A stretch of DNA of 64,000 nucleotides. It comes from Brevibacterium antiquum CNRZ 918. Its GTDB lineage: Bacteria > Actinomycetota > Actinomycetes > Actinomycetales > Brevibacteriaceae. Below the pieces are notes generated by a model that did no database searches, had not been told where the DNA came from, and saw only the letters and a list, made by a program, of their open reading frames with translations. The stretch lies in contig NZ_FXZD01000001.1 of NCBI RefSeq assembly GCF_900169145.1, positions 434,001-498,000 of the forward strand. Reading direction: 5' to 3'. A program made the translations under genes and the position numbers. Shown here piece after piece: positions 29,288 through 37,566 of this stretch (positions within the stretch are counted from its first letter, which is position 1; each line of letters begins with the position of its first letter).

Positions 29288-29655
29288 GAGCTGTCTGTTC
29301 GGCACCACGCGGGCCTTGGCCCGAATGATGAGAATCCGGGCCTGGCACGCGCTCATCAGATCTCCACCACCATCACGGTTGATGTGGCTCCAGCTGGTCT
29401 CGGACTGTGCAAGTGGGCTTCACAATCGAGAGTTCGATTACCGATACTGTCGACATCAGCCCTAATCGCGACTTCGGAGTTCGAGAGGTACTCCCGGCAG
29501 GAGAGTGCTGTCTCCTCAACGACATCGGGGACTGGGCATATCAGCTCTGCGATCGGCCTGGCATCCTGAACAGGGCTCGTGACGTTGGTGCCCCATGGTG
29601 AAGCGGCGGGGTTTTGACCAGAGAAAAGACACCCCGTTGAACGAGGTGTCCTGTC
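29288..29655. other. Gene-poor stretch between the permease and tRNA-Val
   Basis: No convincing gene lies in these 368 bases. A 64-codon frame (29407-29601, plus) reads FTIESSITDTVDISPNRDFG and later LLNDIGDWAYQLCD, which looks protein-like. It has no ribosome site and no recognised relative, so it may be a gene remnant. A small CGGGCCTTGGCCCG hairpin near 29309 may end the permease message. Confidence 0.4.
29627..29650 (-). terminator. Terminator after tRNA-Val
   Basis: Read on the minus strand, GACACC and GGTGTC form a stem and are followed by CTTTTCTC, an intrinsic terminator placed just downstream of the tRNA-Val 3' end. Confidence 0.65.
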
Positions 29656-29732
29656 TGGTGGGCCCAGAGGGACTTGAACCCCCGACCCTCTCGGTGTAAG
29701 CGAGATGCTCTAGCCAACTGAGCTATAGGCCC
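29656..29732 (-). tRNA. tRNA-Val (anticodon TAC)
   Basis: Read on the minus strand, a 7-bp acceptor stem (GGGCCTA with TGGGCCC), a D arm with AGTTGGCTA, an anticodon loop CTTACAC on a TCTCG/CGAGA stem, and a T arm with TTCAAGT fold into a normal cloverleaf. The 3' CCA is encoded. Confidence 0.95.
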
Positions 29733-29805
29733 CACTGCAGGTCCGAAGACTGTGCCCGAACGTGCTCGACCAGTATGCCATAAGGCAGGCGAGCAGACGA
29801 ATTGC

Positions 29806-30300
29806 TCAATGCTGCGCACACCTTCCCAGAAATCTTCCAGCATTGGCGGCGAAGTGCTCCCCTGCGTCAGCGGACTCGATGCCGAACAGACCGCGATTCT
29901 GTTCGATCGTCACGGCGCCCAGTGCATGTTCCATCACGCCATGCGAAGTGGTCTCCCCCAGCGCCTCGACATTCAATGCCGCAGGCGTCACCTCGCTCGG
30001 GTCGATCGAGTAGCCGAGCAACATGATTTCGGCGCCGTCGCGGTAGCTGAGGAGGATCTCTCGCAGGGCCATGGCCGCAGCCAGCGGATCGGACGAAGAC
30101 GGGCACCGGGTGTTGACCTCGGCATTCATTCTTTTGGCGATGAGAACGAAGAGCTCCTGCTTGTCTTTGACATGCCAGTAGAGAGCGGAGGGCTGCACGT
30201 CGAGTTCACGCGCGAGTCTGCGCATCGAGAGATCACCCAAGCCGTAGCGGGAGAGAATTTCAAGAGCAGTCGTTGTGATGCTCTCGGCAGTGAGTGCCAA
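29806..30300 (-). CDS. TetR family transcriptional regulator, short
   Basis: The N-terminal 50 residues form a typical TetR DNA-binding domain (TTTALEILSRYGLGDLSMRRLARELDV split across helices, then SALYWHVKDKQEL). The ligand domain is short, giving 164 residues where about 190 is usual. The start is a TTG with GGAAAG five bases upstream. An 8-bp inverted repeat lies just upstream and is probably its own operator. BioQ is also a TetR protein and a BioQ-like box lies 2.5 kb away at bioB, so this could be the biotin regulator, but its own upstream region lacks that box. Confidence 0.85.
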   Translation of the reverse strand: MALTAESITTTALEILSRYGLGDLSMRRLARELDVQPSALYWHVKDKQELFVLIAKRMNAEVNTRCPSSSDPLAAAMALREILLSYRDGAEIMLLGYSIDPSEVTPAALNVEALGETTSHGVMEHALGAVTIEQNRGLFGIESADAGEHFAANAGRFLGRCAQH

Positions 30301-30323
30301 TGAGTCTTTCCTTCCATTTGCGG

Positions 30324-30344
30324 AAAATCGGGGGCGCCGATTTT
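30324..30344 (-). promoter_or_regulatory. Inverted repeat upstream of the TetR gene
   Basis: AAAATCGG and CCGATTTT form a perfect 8-bp inverted repeat with a five-base spacer, 24 bp before the TetR start codon. It is a good candidate operator for autorepression. It also lies at about -40 to -60 relative to the tRNA-Pro gene on the other strand and so overlaps that promoter region. Confidence 0.5.
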
Positions 30345-30382
30345 TCGATTCGCGCTACCCTCGCTATAGTAGTGGCTGGTCA

Positions 30383-30456
30383 CGGGATATAGCGCAGCTT
30401 GGTAGCGCGCCTCGTTCGGGACGAGGAGGTCGTGGGTTCGAATCCCGCTATCCCGA
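30383..30456 (+). tRNA. tRNA-Pro (anticodon CGG)
   Basis: A complete cloverleaf is visible: acceptor CGGGATA with TATCCCG, anticodon loop TTCGGGA on a CCTCG/CGAGG stem, and T loop TTCGAAT. CCA is not encoded. A TATAGT hexamer 12 bp upstream of the 5' end is a plausible -10 element. Confidence 0.95.
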
Positions 30457-30464
30457 CCGTTGTG

Positions 30465-30502
30465 ATGTGTCGCGACGTCGTTCACTCGATGTCGCGGCAC
30501 AT
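30465..30502 (+). terminator. Terminator after tRNA-Pro
   Basis: A 12-bp stem (ATGTGTCGCGAC with GTCGCGGCACAT, one G-U pair) is followed by TTCTCATTTC. It begins nine bases after the tRNA 3' end. Confidence 0.65.
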
Positions 30503-30638
30503 TTCTCATTTCTGGCCCGGACCTGTCTCACGACATCGTGCACGTTTCACGTCTCTGTCGGATTCGACATCATCTCCCTGGTCGCTGTGCAGCGGGCGGA
30601 CCGGATCCGTGCCGGAGGACTTCACATATCGACGACTT

Positions 30639-31325
30639 CTAGGTGCGAGAGAGAACCGTACTGCTCAGCACGATGAGGAACTCATGTTCATCAGTGAGCA
30701 CATTCAAGAAACCTGAATCGACGCTGAGCACATAGCCTTTGACAGTTCCAGTTTTGGTCTCAATGACTTCATGTGGAACCCAGGGTGTTCCCACAAGCGC
30801 CGCGAGCAGCAGAACGGCTACCCCTACGACCCACCGCATATTAGCCAGGACGGCCATGAATCCGCGTCGCACACTATTCGGACTGGGCAGAATCCGAATC
30901 AGCGCATACACCCCGAAGACTCCAGCCGATGCCACCGGAAGCCACCAGAACCCGAAGCTGAACGCGAGTGCGAAGAGCGCGACAAGTCCGAGTACGAGGA
31001 GCAGCATCACTACCGGACGATGTCGCCGCTGACCCCACAAGTACGCGGCGAAGATCATCGGCAGGACCAGCATCAGAAGGAAAGCCGTCAGCAAGTACCC
31101 CGACATCAGGGATCCGAAGACAAGGGCCAAACCGTCGTCCAGGCTGAGCGTAGTGCTCACGAGGAATGCAGTCTCCCAGTCATACCCGGACACGGCGAAC
31201 ATGCGCAGCACGATGAACCCGATACCGAGCGCACTCAACAGCACCGCAGTAGACACGGGTTTGCGCTTGGACTCGTCTTTCGATGCTGCATCGCCTGTAT
31301 TCGCACGCGTCTCGTCGTCAGTCAT
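30639..31325 (-). CDS. Membrane protein of unknown function
   Basis: I do not recognise this 228-residue protein. After a charged 22-residue N-terminus it has about five hydrophobic segments: VSTAVLLSALGIGFIVLRMF, a Leu-rich pair around residues 75-95, VVMLLLVLGLVALFALAFSF, WLPVASAGVFGVYALIRI, and WVVGVAVLLLAALVG. A short soluble tail of about 45 residues ends it. It is transcribed alone between tRNA-Pro and the patatin gene. There are no motifs that identify a transport or enzyme activity. Confidence 0.75.
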   Translation of the reverse strand: MTDDETRANTGDAASKDESKRKPVSTAVLLSALGIGFIVLRMFAVSGYDWETAFLVSTTLSLDDGLALVFGSLMSGYLLTAFLLMLVLPMIFAAYLWGQRRHRPVVMLLLVLGLVALFALAFSFGFWWLPVASAGVFGVYALIRILPSPNSVRRGFMAVLANMRWVVGVAVLLLAALVGTPWVPHEVIETKTGTVKGYVLSVDSGFLNVLTDEHEFLIVLSSTVLSRT

Positions 31326-31452
31326 GAAGCAATAGTACTGTCGGAGGCGGATCGGTCGTATGGGCCGTCAGCCTCAGTCCGAGTGGGTGTGCGGTTCCGA
31401 TGCGGGCCTGGCTTCGGAGTCTGGTCCGACTGCAGACCAAGACTTCGATTGT

Positions 31453-32415
31453 CTAAGTCTCAATATCCGTTGCTGCGTCCAACCTTCTATTGGCGCGACC
31501 CACCACGTACCGAGTGTAGGGATCGCCGTAGATTCCTGCACCGTCGACCACAATGCTGCTGAGGAATCTGTCCGCGACATCGTATGCATCTTCGATGAGT
31601 GCGTCCGACTGTGTGAAATCGACTGGTGACACAGTTCGCGGAGTCGGTGGTGGCAGATAGAGCACAGGCACCTCGGCGGCGACACTCGGCAGTGAGGCGA
31701 GCAACTGGGCGCGGAACTGGATCTCTGTCACTCGGGCCAAGACGTCTCTGACTCGGGCCCCTCGACCTGTGGACAGGTGGTCGGGGTCAGCCGGCACCGT
31801 GGTGTCGAGCACCACGAGTGAGGCAGCACCGGCCGCAAGAGCCTGCTTGACCGGCACATTGGACACGATGCCGCCGTCGACGAGCTCCTGCCCGTCAATG
31901 TTGACCGCTGGAAACACGCCTGGAATTGCAGCAGTGGCGAGCAGCGCAGGTGTAAGGGGTCCGGCCTTGAACACGACCTCAGTGCCGGTGAGCAGGTCAA
32001 GCGTGACCACGCGGAGGGGAATCGGCAGCTGTTCGAATCGCTCGTGCGCGATTGTCTTCTCGATCATGCTCCGGAGCGGAGCATTCTCTACTGCGTGCGT
32101 GCGGGAACGGCCGAGCCGCCAAATCATCTCAAGCAGGTTGTCGGGGAAGATATCGTCTTGTTTGATCCCCACCCACGCTGTCTCGAGGCGTTCCAGTCCG
32201 TCTTCGAAACTGGCGAGCATCGCTCCGTTCAGCGCACCCACCGAGGTTCCCGTGATTCCATCGGGCGTGATGCTGTGCTTAGTCAGGGCGCGCAACATGC
32301 CCACCTGCACTGCCCCTAAGCTGCCGCCTCCGCCAAGGACAAAGCCCACCGGCCGGGGCAATTCGATTCCCATGCGACAACCTCCTGCTTCCTGCACTGG
32401 ACAGGAACTGTTCAT
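31453..32415 (-). CDS. Patatin-like phospholipase
   Basis: The 320-residue protein is a patatin-family lipid hydrolase. It has the oxyanion-hole loop GGGGSLGAVQVGML near the N-terminus, the nucleophile elbow GTSVGALNGAM with the catalytic Ser, and LVDGGIVSNVPV with the Asp of the Ser-Asp dyad. Its arrangement resembles bacterial RssA/YlbK-type cytoplasmic proteins, with no signal peptide. The substrate is not known. It is encoded next to an unrelated cupin gene on the same strand, 64 bp apart. Confidence 0.9.
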   Translation of the reverse strand: MNSSCPVQEAGGCRMGIELPRPVGFVLGGGGSLGAVQVGMLRALTKHSITPDGITGTSVGALNGAMLASFEDGLERLETAWVGIKQDDIFPDNLLEMIWRLGRSRTHAVENAPLRSMIEKTIAHERFEQLPIPLRVVTLDLLTGTEVVFKAGPLTPALLATAAIPGVFPAVNIDGQELVDGGIVSNVPVKQALAAGAASLVVLDTTVPADPDHLSTGRGARVRDVLARVTEIQFRAQLLASLPSVAAEVPVLYLPPPTPRTVSPVDFTQSDALIEDAYDVADRFLSSIVVDGAGIYGDPYTRYVVGRANRRLDAATDIET

Positions 32416-32478
32416 GCCATGATGGCACGGAACCTGTCAAGGGATCCAGGTGGAGAGCCCGAATACCATAGCTCGTGT

Positions 32479-32826
32479 CTATTCGCCGTTGACATCCATT
32501 CTGATCGTCAGCAGAAACGCCGAGTCCTCGATCGCTGTCACCGAGTGCCGCTGCGGGGGTATGGCCATCAAGTCACCGGCCGCAAGCTCCCAGGACTCGT
32601 CACGAGTCGACAGTGTGAGACGACCCCGAACGACCTGCAGGGTGGCCTCGGGCGGAGCTTCGTGTTCGGCCAGTTGGGAGCCTGATGTCAGGGCCAGTAG
32701 AGCCTGTTTGAGGTATTTGCCGCCATAAACACCTTGTGCACTGCGACCGCTGCGAGCAGCTTTCGCCTTGACCAGGAGTTCCGCAGCCAGGCCCCCGAGG
32801 TTGTGGGCGGTTGAATTGTCAGCCAT
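32479..32826 (-). CDS. Small cupin-domain protein
   Basis: This 115-residue protein has one cupin barrel. The first metal motif is reduced (SQLAEHEAPPEATLQVVRGRL, with His and Glu) and the second is PPQRHSVTAIEDS with His. A helical N-terminus precedes the barrel. Such single cupins bind a metal and may be small dioxygenases, isomerases or sensors; no substrate can be given. A DUF2249-cupin gene is encoded divergently about 220 bp away. Confidence 0.82.
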   Translation of the reverse strand: MADNSTAHNLGGLAAELLVKAKAARSGRSAQGVYGGKYLKQALLALTSGSQLAEHEAPPEATLQVVRGRLTLSTRDESWELAAGDLMAIPPQRHSVTAIEDSAFLLTIRMDVNGE

Positions 32827-33049
32827 GTTCGGTCCCTTTTCGTTGGTGGGTGATGTGTGTCCGGCAACATTGCCGGCTCTGCAGATCAGCCTGATCGGAT
32901 GCCAAGCTCACGTCCTCCAGCAGCTCGACCACCCTGTTGATCGCGAGAGGAGGGCCGCACCCGCAGTACATGATCGCTCGGGCCAAGACTGGGAACTCAT
33001 GGTGCTAGTTTAGACATGCCGGAAATGGAATCTGCTCCGAAGGAGGAAT

Positions 33050-33640
33050 GTGGGCGACGAACCCGTCATCGATGTTCGAAGCATACCGAAGTCCCAGCGC
33101 CACACGCTCATCCTCAATGCCTACAGGAAGCTTGAAGTCGACGCGGGGCTGACCCTCATCAACGATCACGAACCGAGCCCTCTCAAGCACCAGATGGAGT
33201 CGGAACTCGGCGAGACCCTCGGCTGGGAACCACTGGCCAGTGAAGATGAGGACGTCCGGATTCGCATCAGCAAACGAGCAGCAACTCCGATGCCGCGCGT
33301 GCTCGTCGATGCCAACGACCTCGCCGAGGTCCCTGAGTCATCGGGGTCCGTCTGGCGGCTGGAACCCCAGCAGCGTGATCTCGATGCCAATGTCATCGCT
33401 CTGGCACCGGGTGGAGAGATCCGCGAACACACGGGGCCCGCCCTCGACGTACTCATCCACATCCTCGGTGGGAGTGGAACACTGGAGACCGAGCTCTCCA
33501 CGATCTCGCTTGCCCCCGGACAGATCGTCTGGCTGCCTCGACTCTCTCGTCGGCGCTTCCTCGCCGACGAGGCGCGGGGTCTGCGATACCTCTCCGTGCA
33601 TCAACGCAAGCAGGGCCTGACGATCACGAGCCGGAGCTGA
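33050..33640 (+). CDS. DUF2249-cupin fusion protein
   Basis: The first 70 residues (IDVRSIPKSQRHTLILNAY, LTLINDHEPSPLKHQME) match the DUF2249 fold, known from proteins near nitrogen oxide and haem-metal stress genes. The last 110 residues form a cupin barrel (ALAPGGEIREHTGPALDVL, LAPGQIVWLPRLSRRRF) with two His/Glu metal ligands. The GTG at 33050 follows AGGAGG by only three bases, a short but usable spacing; an ATG two bases earlier is out of frame. The combination suggests sensing or handling of a redox-active metal or small oxidant, but this is inference. Confidence 0.78.
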   Translation: MGDEPVIDVRSIPKSQRHTLILNAYRKLEVDAGLTLINDHEPSPLKHQMESELGETLGWEPLASEDEDVRIRISKRAATPMPRVLVDANDLAEVPESSGSVWRLEPQQRDLDANVIALAPGGEIREHTGPALDVLIHILGGSGTLETELSTISLAPGQIVWLPRLSRRRFLADEARGLRYLSVHQRKQGLTITSRS

Positions 33641-33771
33641 CCTCGACCGGTTGGCCGGCCGCGTCCCAAGACACGGACCCCACATGTGAGGATCGATACC
33701 GACGGGCTGAGTGTACATTGCCACCTGCATCAAAGATCTCCTACCCTGCGCGTGGACACGAGGCACGGGCA

Positions 33772-34248
33772 TCACGGCTCCGTGGGGATCCACGCCTCGC
33801 CGTCCTGAACCCTGTAGATGAGATTTGTCCTGGTATGGGCGACTGCCGGGTACCTGGTGAGATAGTCGAGGACGAAGGACTGCACAGCCTCGGTGTCGCT
33901 GGCGACTATGTGGAGCAGATAGTCATCGGCTCCGGCCATGTGATACATCCTCACGACACCGGGAAACCGTGGGGCCGCGGCAGTGAAGGCATCGATCTCT
34001 GCGCGGTCGTGTTTGGCCAAACGGATGGAGATCAGCGCCTGCAGCGGAATGCCCACGGCCGCAGCATCGATGTCGACTCTGAACCCTCTGATCACGCCCA
34101 GTGTCTTCAGGCGTTTGAGTCTCAGGGAGACGGTGGATTCTGAGATGCCCACCGCCGACGCCAGTGCAGTCCCGGAGGCGCGAGCATCATCACTGAGGGC
34201 CTTGAGCAGCTTCCGATCGACATCATCGAGTTCTATTTTCTGCGACAT
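33772..34248 (-). CDS. Lrp/AsnC family transcriptional regulator
   Basis: A 158-residue Lrp-type regulator has an N-terminal helix-turn-helix (LDDVDRKLLKALSDDARAS, then ALASAVGISESTVSLRLKRL) and a C-terminal RAM effector domain (PLQALISIRLAKHDRAEI, VVRMYHMAGADDYLLHIVA). It is divergent from a Cys/Met PLP-lyase gene with a 109-bp shared upstream region, so it most likely controls that gene in response to an amino acid such as methionine. Confidence 0.92.
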   Translation of the reverse strand: MSQKIELDDVDRKLLKALSDDARASGTALASAVGISESTVSLRLKRLKTLGVIRGFRVDIDAAAVGIPLQALISIRLAKHDRAEIDAFTAAAPRFPGVVRMYHMAGADDYLLHIVASDTEAVQSFVLDYLTRYPAVAHTRTNLIYRVQDGEAWIPTEP

Positions 34249-34357
34249 GACTCACAGTCTGGCAGACGGTGGTCAAGAATCTTCGACCAGATCGAGGAAT
34301 TTCGCAGATTCGTGACGATAGTTTGCAGTGTGTTGCAGGAATGGCTTAACTGCTCGT

Positions 34358-35539
34358 ATGAACTCAATGCACCCAGATACGCTCATGGTCCACGGCGGAA
34401 TGGAAGGCCTCACCGAAGCGGGCGTCCACGTTCCGGCGATCGATCTCTCTACAACCAACCCCGTCAACGATGTCGCCACCGGCGGCGATTCCTACGAATG
34501 GCTTGCCACCGGCCACCCGCTCAAGGACGGCGACTCGGCCGTTTACCAGCGCCTCTGGCAGCCCGGTGTCGCACGCTTCGAGACCGCCCTGGCCGAACTC
34601 GAACACGCCGACGAGGCAGTCGCCTTCGCCACGGGTATGGCCGCCATGACTGCGGCGCTCCTCGCTGCCGTCAGTGCCGGAACGCCACACATCGTTGCCG
34701 TACGCCCGCTCTACGGCGGCAGTGACCACCTGCTCGAATCGGGGCTGCTGGGTACCACTGTCACCTGGGCGGAGGAGGCTGACATCGCCTCCGCGATCCA
34801 AGACGACACCGGACTCGTCATCGTCGAGACTCCGGCCAACCCGAGCCTCGACCTCGTCGACCTGGAGAGCGTTGTCGCTGCCGCAGGTGACGTCCCAGTG
34901 CTCGTGGACAACACCTTCTGCACCCCGGTGCTCCAACAGCCCATCGACCACGGCGTCGCGCTGGTCCTCCACAGCGCAACAAAGTACCTGGGCGGCCATG
35001 GTGACGCCATGGGTGGGATCATCGCCACCACCTCCGAGTGGGCGATGCGACTGCGACAGGTCCGAGCGATCACGGGAGCACTGCTGCACCCCATGGGCGC
35101 CTACCTTCTCCACCGGGGACTGCGTACACTGGGCGTTCGCATGCGCGCCGCACAGTCGACCGCCGGTGAGCTGGCCGAGCGTCTGGCGGCACACCCGGCG
35201 ATCGCCGCGGTCCACTACCCGGGCCTGGACGGGCAGGATCCACGCGGACTGCTCGGCCGCCAGATGTCGGGAGGCGGCGCGATGATCGCGCTGGAGCTCG
35301 CAGGTGGATTCGACGCAGCACGCAGCTTCGTCGAACACTGCAGTCTCGTCGTCCACGCGGTGTCCCTGGGCGGAGCCGACACGCTCATTCAGCACCCTGC
35401 ATCGCTGACTCACCGACCTGTCGCGGCCACGGCCAAGCCAGGAGATGGTCTGATTCGACTCTCGGTGGGACTCGAGCACGTCGATGACCTCGCCGACGAT
35501 CTGGTAGCAGCCCTCGACGCCAGCAGGGCCGCTGCCTGA
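34358..35539 (+). CDS. Cys/Met metabolism PLP enzyme, probable methionine gamma-lyase
   Basis: This 393-residue enzyme belongs to the cystathionine gamma-synthase-like PLP family. The PLP-binding Lys lies in LHSATKYLGGHGDAMGG, where GHGD resembles methionine gamma-lyases more than the GHSD of cystathionine lyases. Other motifs are EHADEAVAFATGMAAM, VIVETPANPSLDLVDL and IRLSVGLEHVDDLADDL. The Cys found after LYG in well-studied methionine lyases is not present (LYGGSDHLL), so cystathionine lyase or homocysteine use is not excluded. Brevibacterium is known for a methionine gamma-lyase that makes methanethiol. I used the ATG at 34358. A divergent Lrp regulator probably controls it. Confidence 0.85.
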   Translation: MNSMHPDTLMVHGGMEGLTEAGVHVPAIDLSTTNPVNDVATGGDSYEWLATGHPLKDGDSAVYQRLWQPGVARFETALAELEHADEAVAFATGMAAMTAALLAAVSAGTPHIVAVRPLYGGSDHLLESGLLGTTVTWAEEADIASAIQDDTGLVIVETPANPSLDLVDLESVVAAAGDVPVLVDNTFCTPVLQQPIDHGVALVLHSATKYLGGHGDAMGGIIATTSEWAMRLRQVRAITGALLHPMGAYLLHRGLRTLGVRMRAAQSTAGELAERLAAHPAIAAVHYPGLDGQDPRGLLGRQMSGGGAMIALELAGGFDAARSFVEHCSLVVHAVSLGGADTLIQHPASLTHRPVAATAKPGDGLIRLSVGLEHVDDLADDLVAALDASRAAA

Positions 35540-35574
35540 CCTGCGCAGTGTCGGCCCGTCGCGGATGACGGGGA

Positions 35575-35611
35575 CGAGGATGCGCTGCAGAACACCGGCA
35601 GCGCATCCTCG
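35575..35611. terminator. Terminator hairpin after the PLP lyase gene
   Basis: A perfect 14-bp stem (CGAGGATGCGCTGC / GCAGCGCATCCTCG) with a nine-base loop lies 36 bp past the stop of the PLP lyase gene. No U tract follows. Confidence 0.65.
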
Positions 35612-35623
35612 TACTCGATGAAC

Positions 35624-35905
35624 TCAGAATGTCGTTGAACCGAATCGCCGAGGCGGGAGCAGACGCCGAATCTCGAGAATGCCAGGATCCATCCGGCCCG
35701 CCGTCACGTTCAATTGCCAAGTGCCATCCCGGGGGCTCCGAGGAATGAGCCGCCTGGTGACGCCGGCGACTATGTATGCGGTCTGTCCGAGGCATATGCC
35801 ATCGATCGGCAGTTCAGAGTCAATGAGGGTGGCCTTGAGGGTGCACTCCTCGTCCGAGATTCGCTCAGGTCCTGTTTCGACCAGGTCAAGGATCGCAGCG
35901 ACTGA
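35624..35905 (-). pseudogene. Protein-like open frame without a start codon
   Basis: A 93-codon open frame ends in TGA at 35624. Its translation looks like real protein in composition (ISDEECTLKATLIDSELPIDG, then GQTAYIVAGVTRRL and WQLNVTAGRMDPG), with third positions rich in G and C. It has no usual start codon after the upstream stop. It may be the tail of a decayed gene. I do not recognise a family. Confidence 0.3.
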
Positions 35906-35949
35906 TCAGAACTTATCGAGCGAAGGACCTCAGCGGTCAATGGGATGCT

Positions 35950-36354
35950 TCACGACTGCTGTTTTAGGGCTCGCCGAATCTTCTCTGCGGGCCCTGTCAG
36001 CTGTTCAGGGGTCTGCATTTCAGCACGGTCCGAGATGTCGAAGTCGGCGATCGTGTTCGTCGGCCAGACATGGATGTGCAGGTGCGGGACCTCATAGCCC
36101 TGGATCATCACGCCGATGCGCTCACAGCCGAACGCCTCCTGCTGGGCACGTCCGACCTTGCGACTGACGGCCATGAGATGGTCCAACAGTGCCTGGTCTG
36201 CGTCGATCCAGTGCGAGATCTCGTCCCGGGGCACGACCATCGTGTGGCCCTCGGTCAGCGGTGACACATCGAGGAATGCAACGCACACATCGTCCTGGTA
36301 GACGAAAGTTCCCGGAATGTCCCCATTGATGATCTTGGTGAAGATGGTGGCCAT
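35950..36354 (-). CDS. HIT family hydrolase
   Basis: The 134-residue protein is a histidine-triad nucleotide hydrolase or transferase. The triad is in VPHLHIHVWP (H-x-H-x-H), and the N-terminal MATIFTKIINGDIPGTFVYQDD and DVSPLTEGHTMVVPRDE are standard. Members split adenylated or other nucleotide conjugates. The gene lies 39 bp after the peroxiredoxin gene on the same strand and may be its downstream partner. Confidence 0.93.
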   Translation of the reverse strand: MATIFTKIINGDIPGTFVYQDDVCVAFLDVSPLTEGHTMVVPRDEISHWIDADQALLDHLMAVSRKVGRAQQEAFGCERIGVMIQGYEVPHLHIHVWPTNTIADFDISDRAEMQTPEQLTGPAEKIRRALKQQS

Positions 36355-36393
36355 GTTTCATTCCTCCCGTTGTTACCCGATGATCACAGTGAC

Positions 36394-36864
36394 TCAGCCG
36401 CAGACTGATCGCGCATGAGCGACGTCAACGGAGAAGTCACGCGTCTCGGTTCGTGCTGCCTGACGACTGGTCACGATCGTACCCGTTCGGGAGATGACGA
36501 AGACTCCGCGTTCGGCCACCCCATGGTCTGCGTCGAAGACTCCGTAGGATTTTGCCACCTCGCCGTGTGGCCAGAAGTCAGCACCAAGGTCAAGGGCGAC
36601 CTCGCGAACTTCCGACCACGCGGCAAGCGTGTACTTTGAGTCGACGGTCATGCCGATGATCTCAATCGGTTCAGCATTCGCCTGCAGCACCTGCCTGAGG
36701 TCTTCGAGTGCTCGGATCTCGTCGCCGCACACGGGTGAGAATGCGAACGGGAAGAAGACGAGGATGACAGTCGAACGACGGAGAGCCTCGGCGAGGTGGA
36801 GCGTGGAGCCGAGTTGATCAGATACGGCGAAATCAGGGGCCCGATCTCCGGGCCGAAGGATCAT
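36394..36864 (-). CDS. Peroxiredoxin (AhpE-like)
   Basis: A 156-residue thiol peroxidase of the AhpC/TSA superfamily. The peroxidatic Cys is in FPFAFSPVCGDEI, preceded by PGDRAPDFAVSDQLG. A Cys is also present two residues from the end (ARSVCG), which might act as a resolving residue. Its size and motif fit the actinobacterial AhpE group. Its start overlaps the stop of the DUF3052 gene by four bases, indicating translational coupling. Confidence 0.92.
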   Translation of the reverse strand: MILRPGDRAPDFAVSDQLGSTLHLAEALRRSTVILVFFPFAFSPVCGDEIRALEDLRQVLQANAEPIEIIGMTVDSKYTLAAWSEVREVALDLGADFWPHGEVAKSYGVFDADHGVAERGVFVISRTGTIVTSRQAARTETRDFSVDVAHARSVCG

Positions 36865-37304
36865 GAATGGTTCTTCTTGCCCACCAAACGGAAGCCTGCC
36901 CAGTACTCAGCCGCGCTGACCGTCGAGGTCACGTGCATACCAGCTGTGGGAGCTGCCTCAGAAATGTCGGCCGGGCTGATGTGGCCGGGCCGACTTGCCT
37001 TGGGAGACAGAAGCCAGACGGCCCCGCCTTCCTTCAACGTGGCCTGCGCGTCGACGAGACCATCAATGAGGTCGTCGTCGTCGGAGCGCCACCACATCAG
37101 AATGACATCGAAGACACCGTCTTCATCACCGTCCGCGATCTTGTCACCGATGATGTTTTCGATCGCCTGGCACAGGTCCAAGTCGACGTCATCGTCGTAG
37201 CCGATTTCTTGCACATAGTCTCCCGCAGCCAAACCAAGGTTCTGGCCCAGCTCGCTGGGGAGGGTCGACGTGGAAGATGTCCTTTCAGAAGAGGAGTTAC
37301 TCAT
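36861..37304 (-). CDS. DUF3052 family protein
   Basis: This 147-residue acidic protein matches the actinobacterial DUF3052 family: [35 protein letters not shown] and a terminal [13 protein letters not shown]. Its function is unknown, but the gene is conserved next to aceE in actinobacteria, as here, where it is divergent from aceE by 260 bp. It forms a coupled pair with the peroxiredoxin gene. Some relatives have been linked to nucleoid or redox roles, but I would not assign one. Confidence 0.9.
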   Translation of the reverse strand: MSNSSSERTSSTSTLPSELGQNLGLAAGDYVQEIGYDDDVDLDLCQAIENIIGDKIADGDEDGVFDVILMWWRSDDDDLIDGLVDAQATLKEGGAVWLLSPKASRPGHISPADISEAAPTAGMHVTSTVSAAEYWAGFRLVGKKNHS

Positions 37305-37566
37305 GCCCTTATTGTTCCGTCAAGTGTGCCGAAGGCGCAAATGGCGGCGCGCCGAGGCGATGCAATCCACGTCAAAGGGCATCGAATACCATGAACTCGT
37401 CATCGAGATCACAAGATTTCGGCCCAGCGAAGTTCGCGCCGGAGGACTAGGCTGGAGGAAGTATCTGGTGGACCCTGGGCTCATTCATAATTTGAACTTC
37501 CATTCCACTCGATCACCCGGATCTCGACACCAACGGAGATCGTGGAGCGGAAGAGAGGACCACACC

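Larger units (their letters stand above)
35540..35949. other. Gene-poor stretch with a terminator and a start-less frame
   Basis: These 410 bases between the PLP lyase and the HIT gene hold a 14-bp hairpin at 35575-35611 and one long open frame on the minus strand (35624-35905) that has no ATG, GTG or TTG start near its beginning. The frame reads like protein and is listed separately. Nothing else is evident. Confidence 0.5.

Noticed and set aside
37270..37566. Longer aceE starting at 37270
   Set aside because: The extension reads as random, basic sequence and overlaps the divergent DUF3052 gene; the GTG at 37567 fits the family start.
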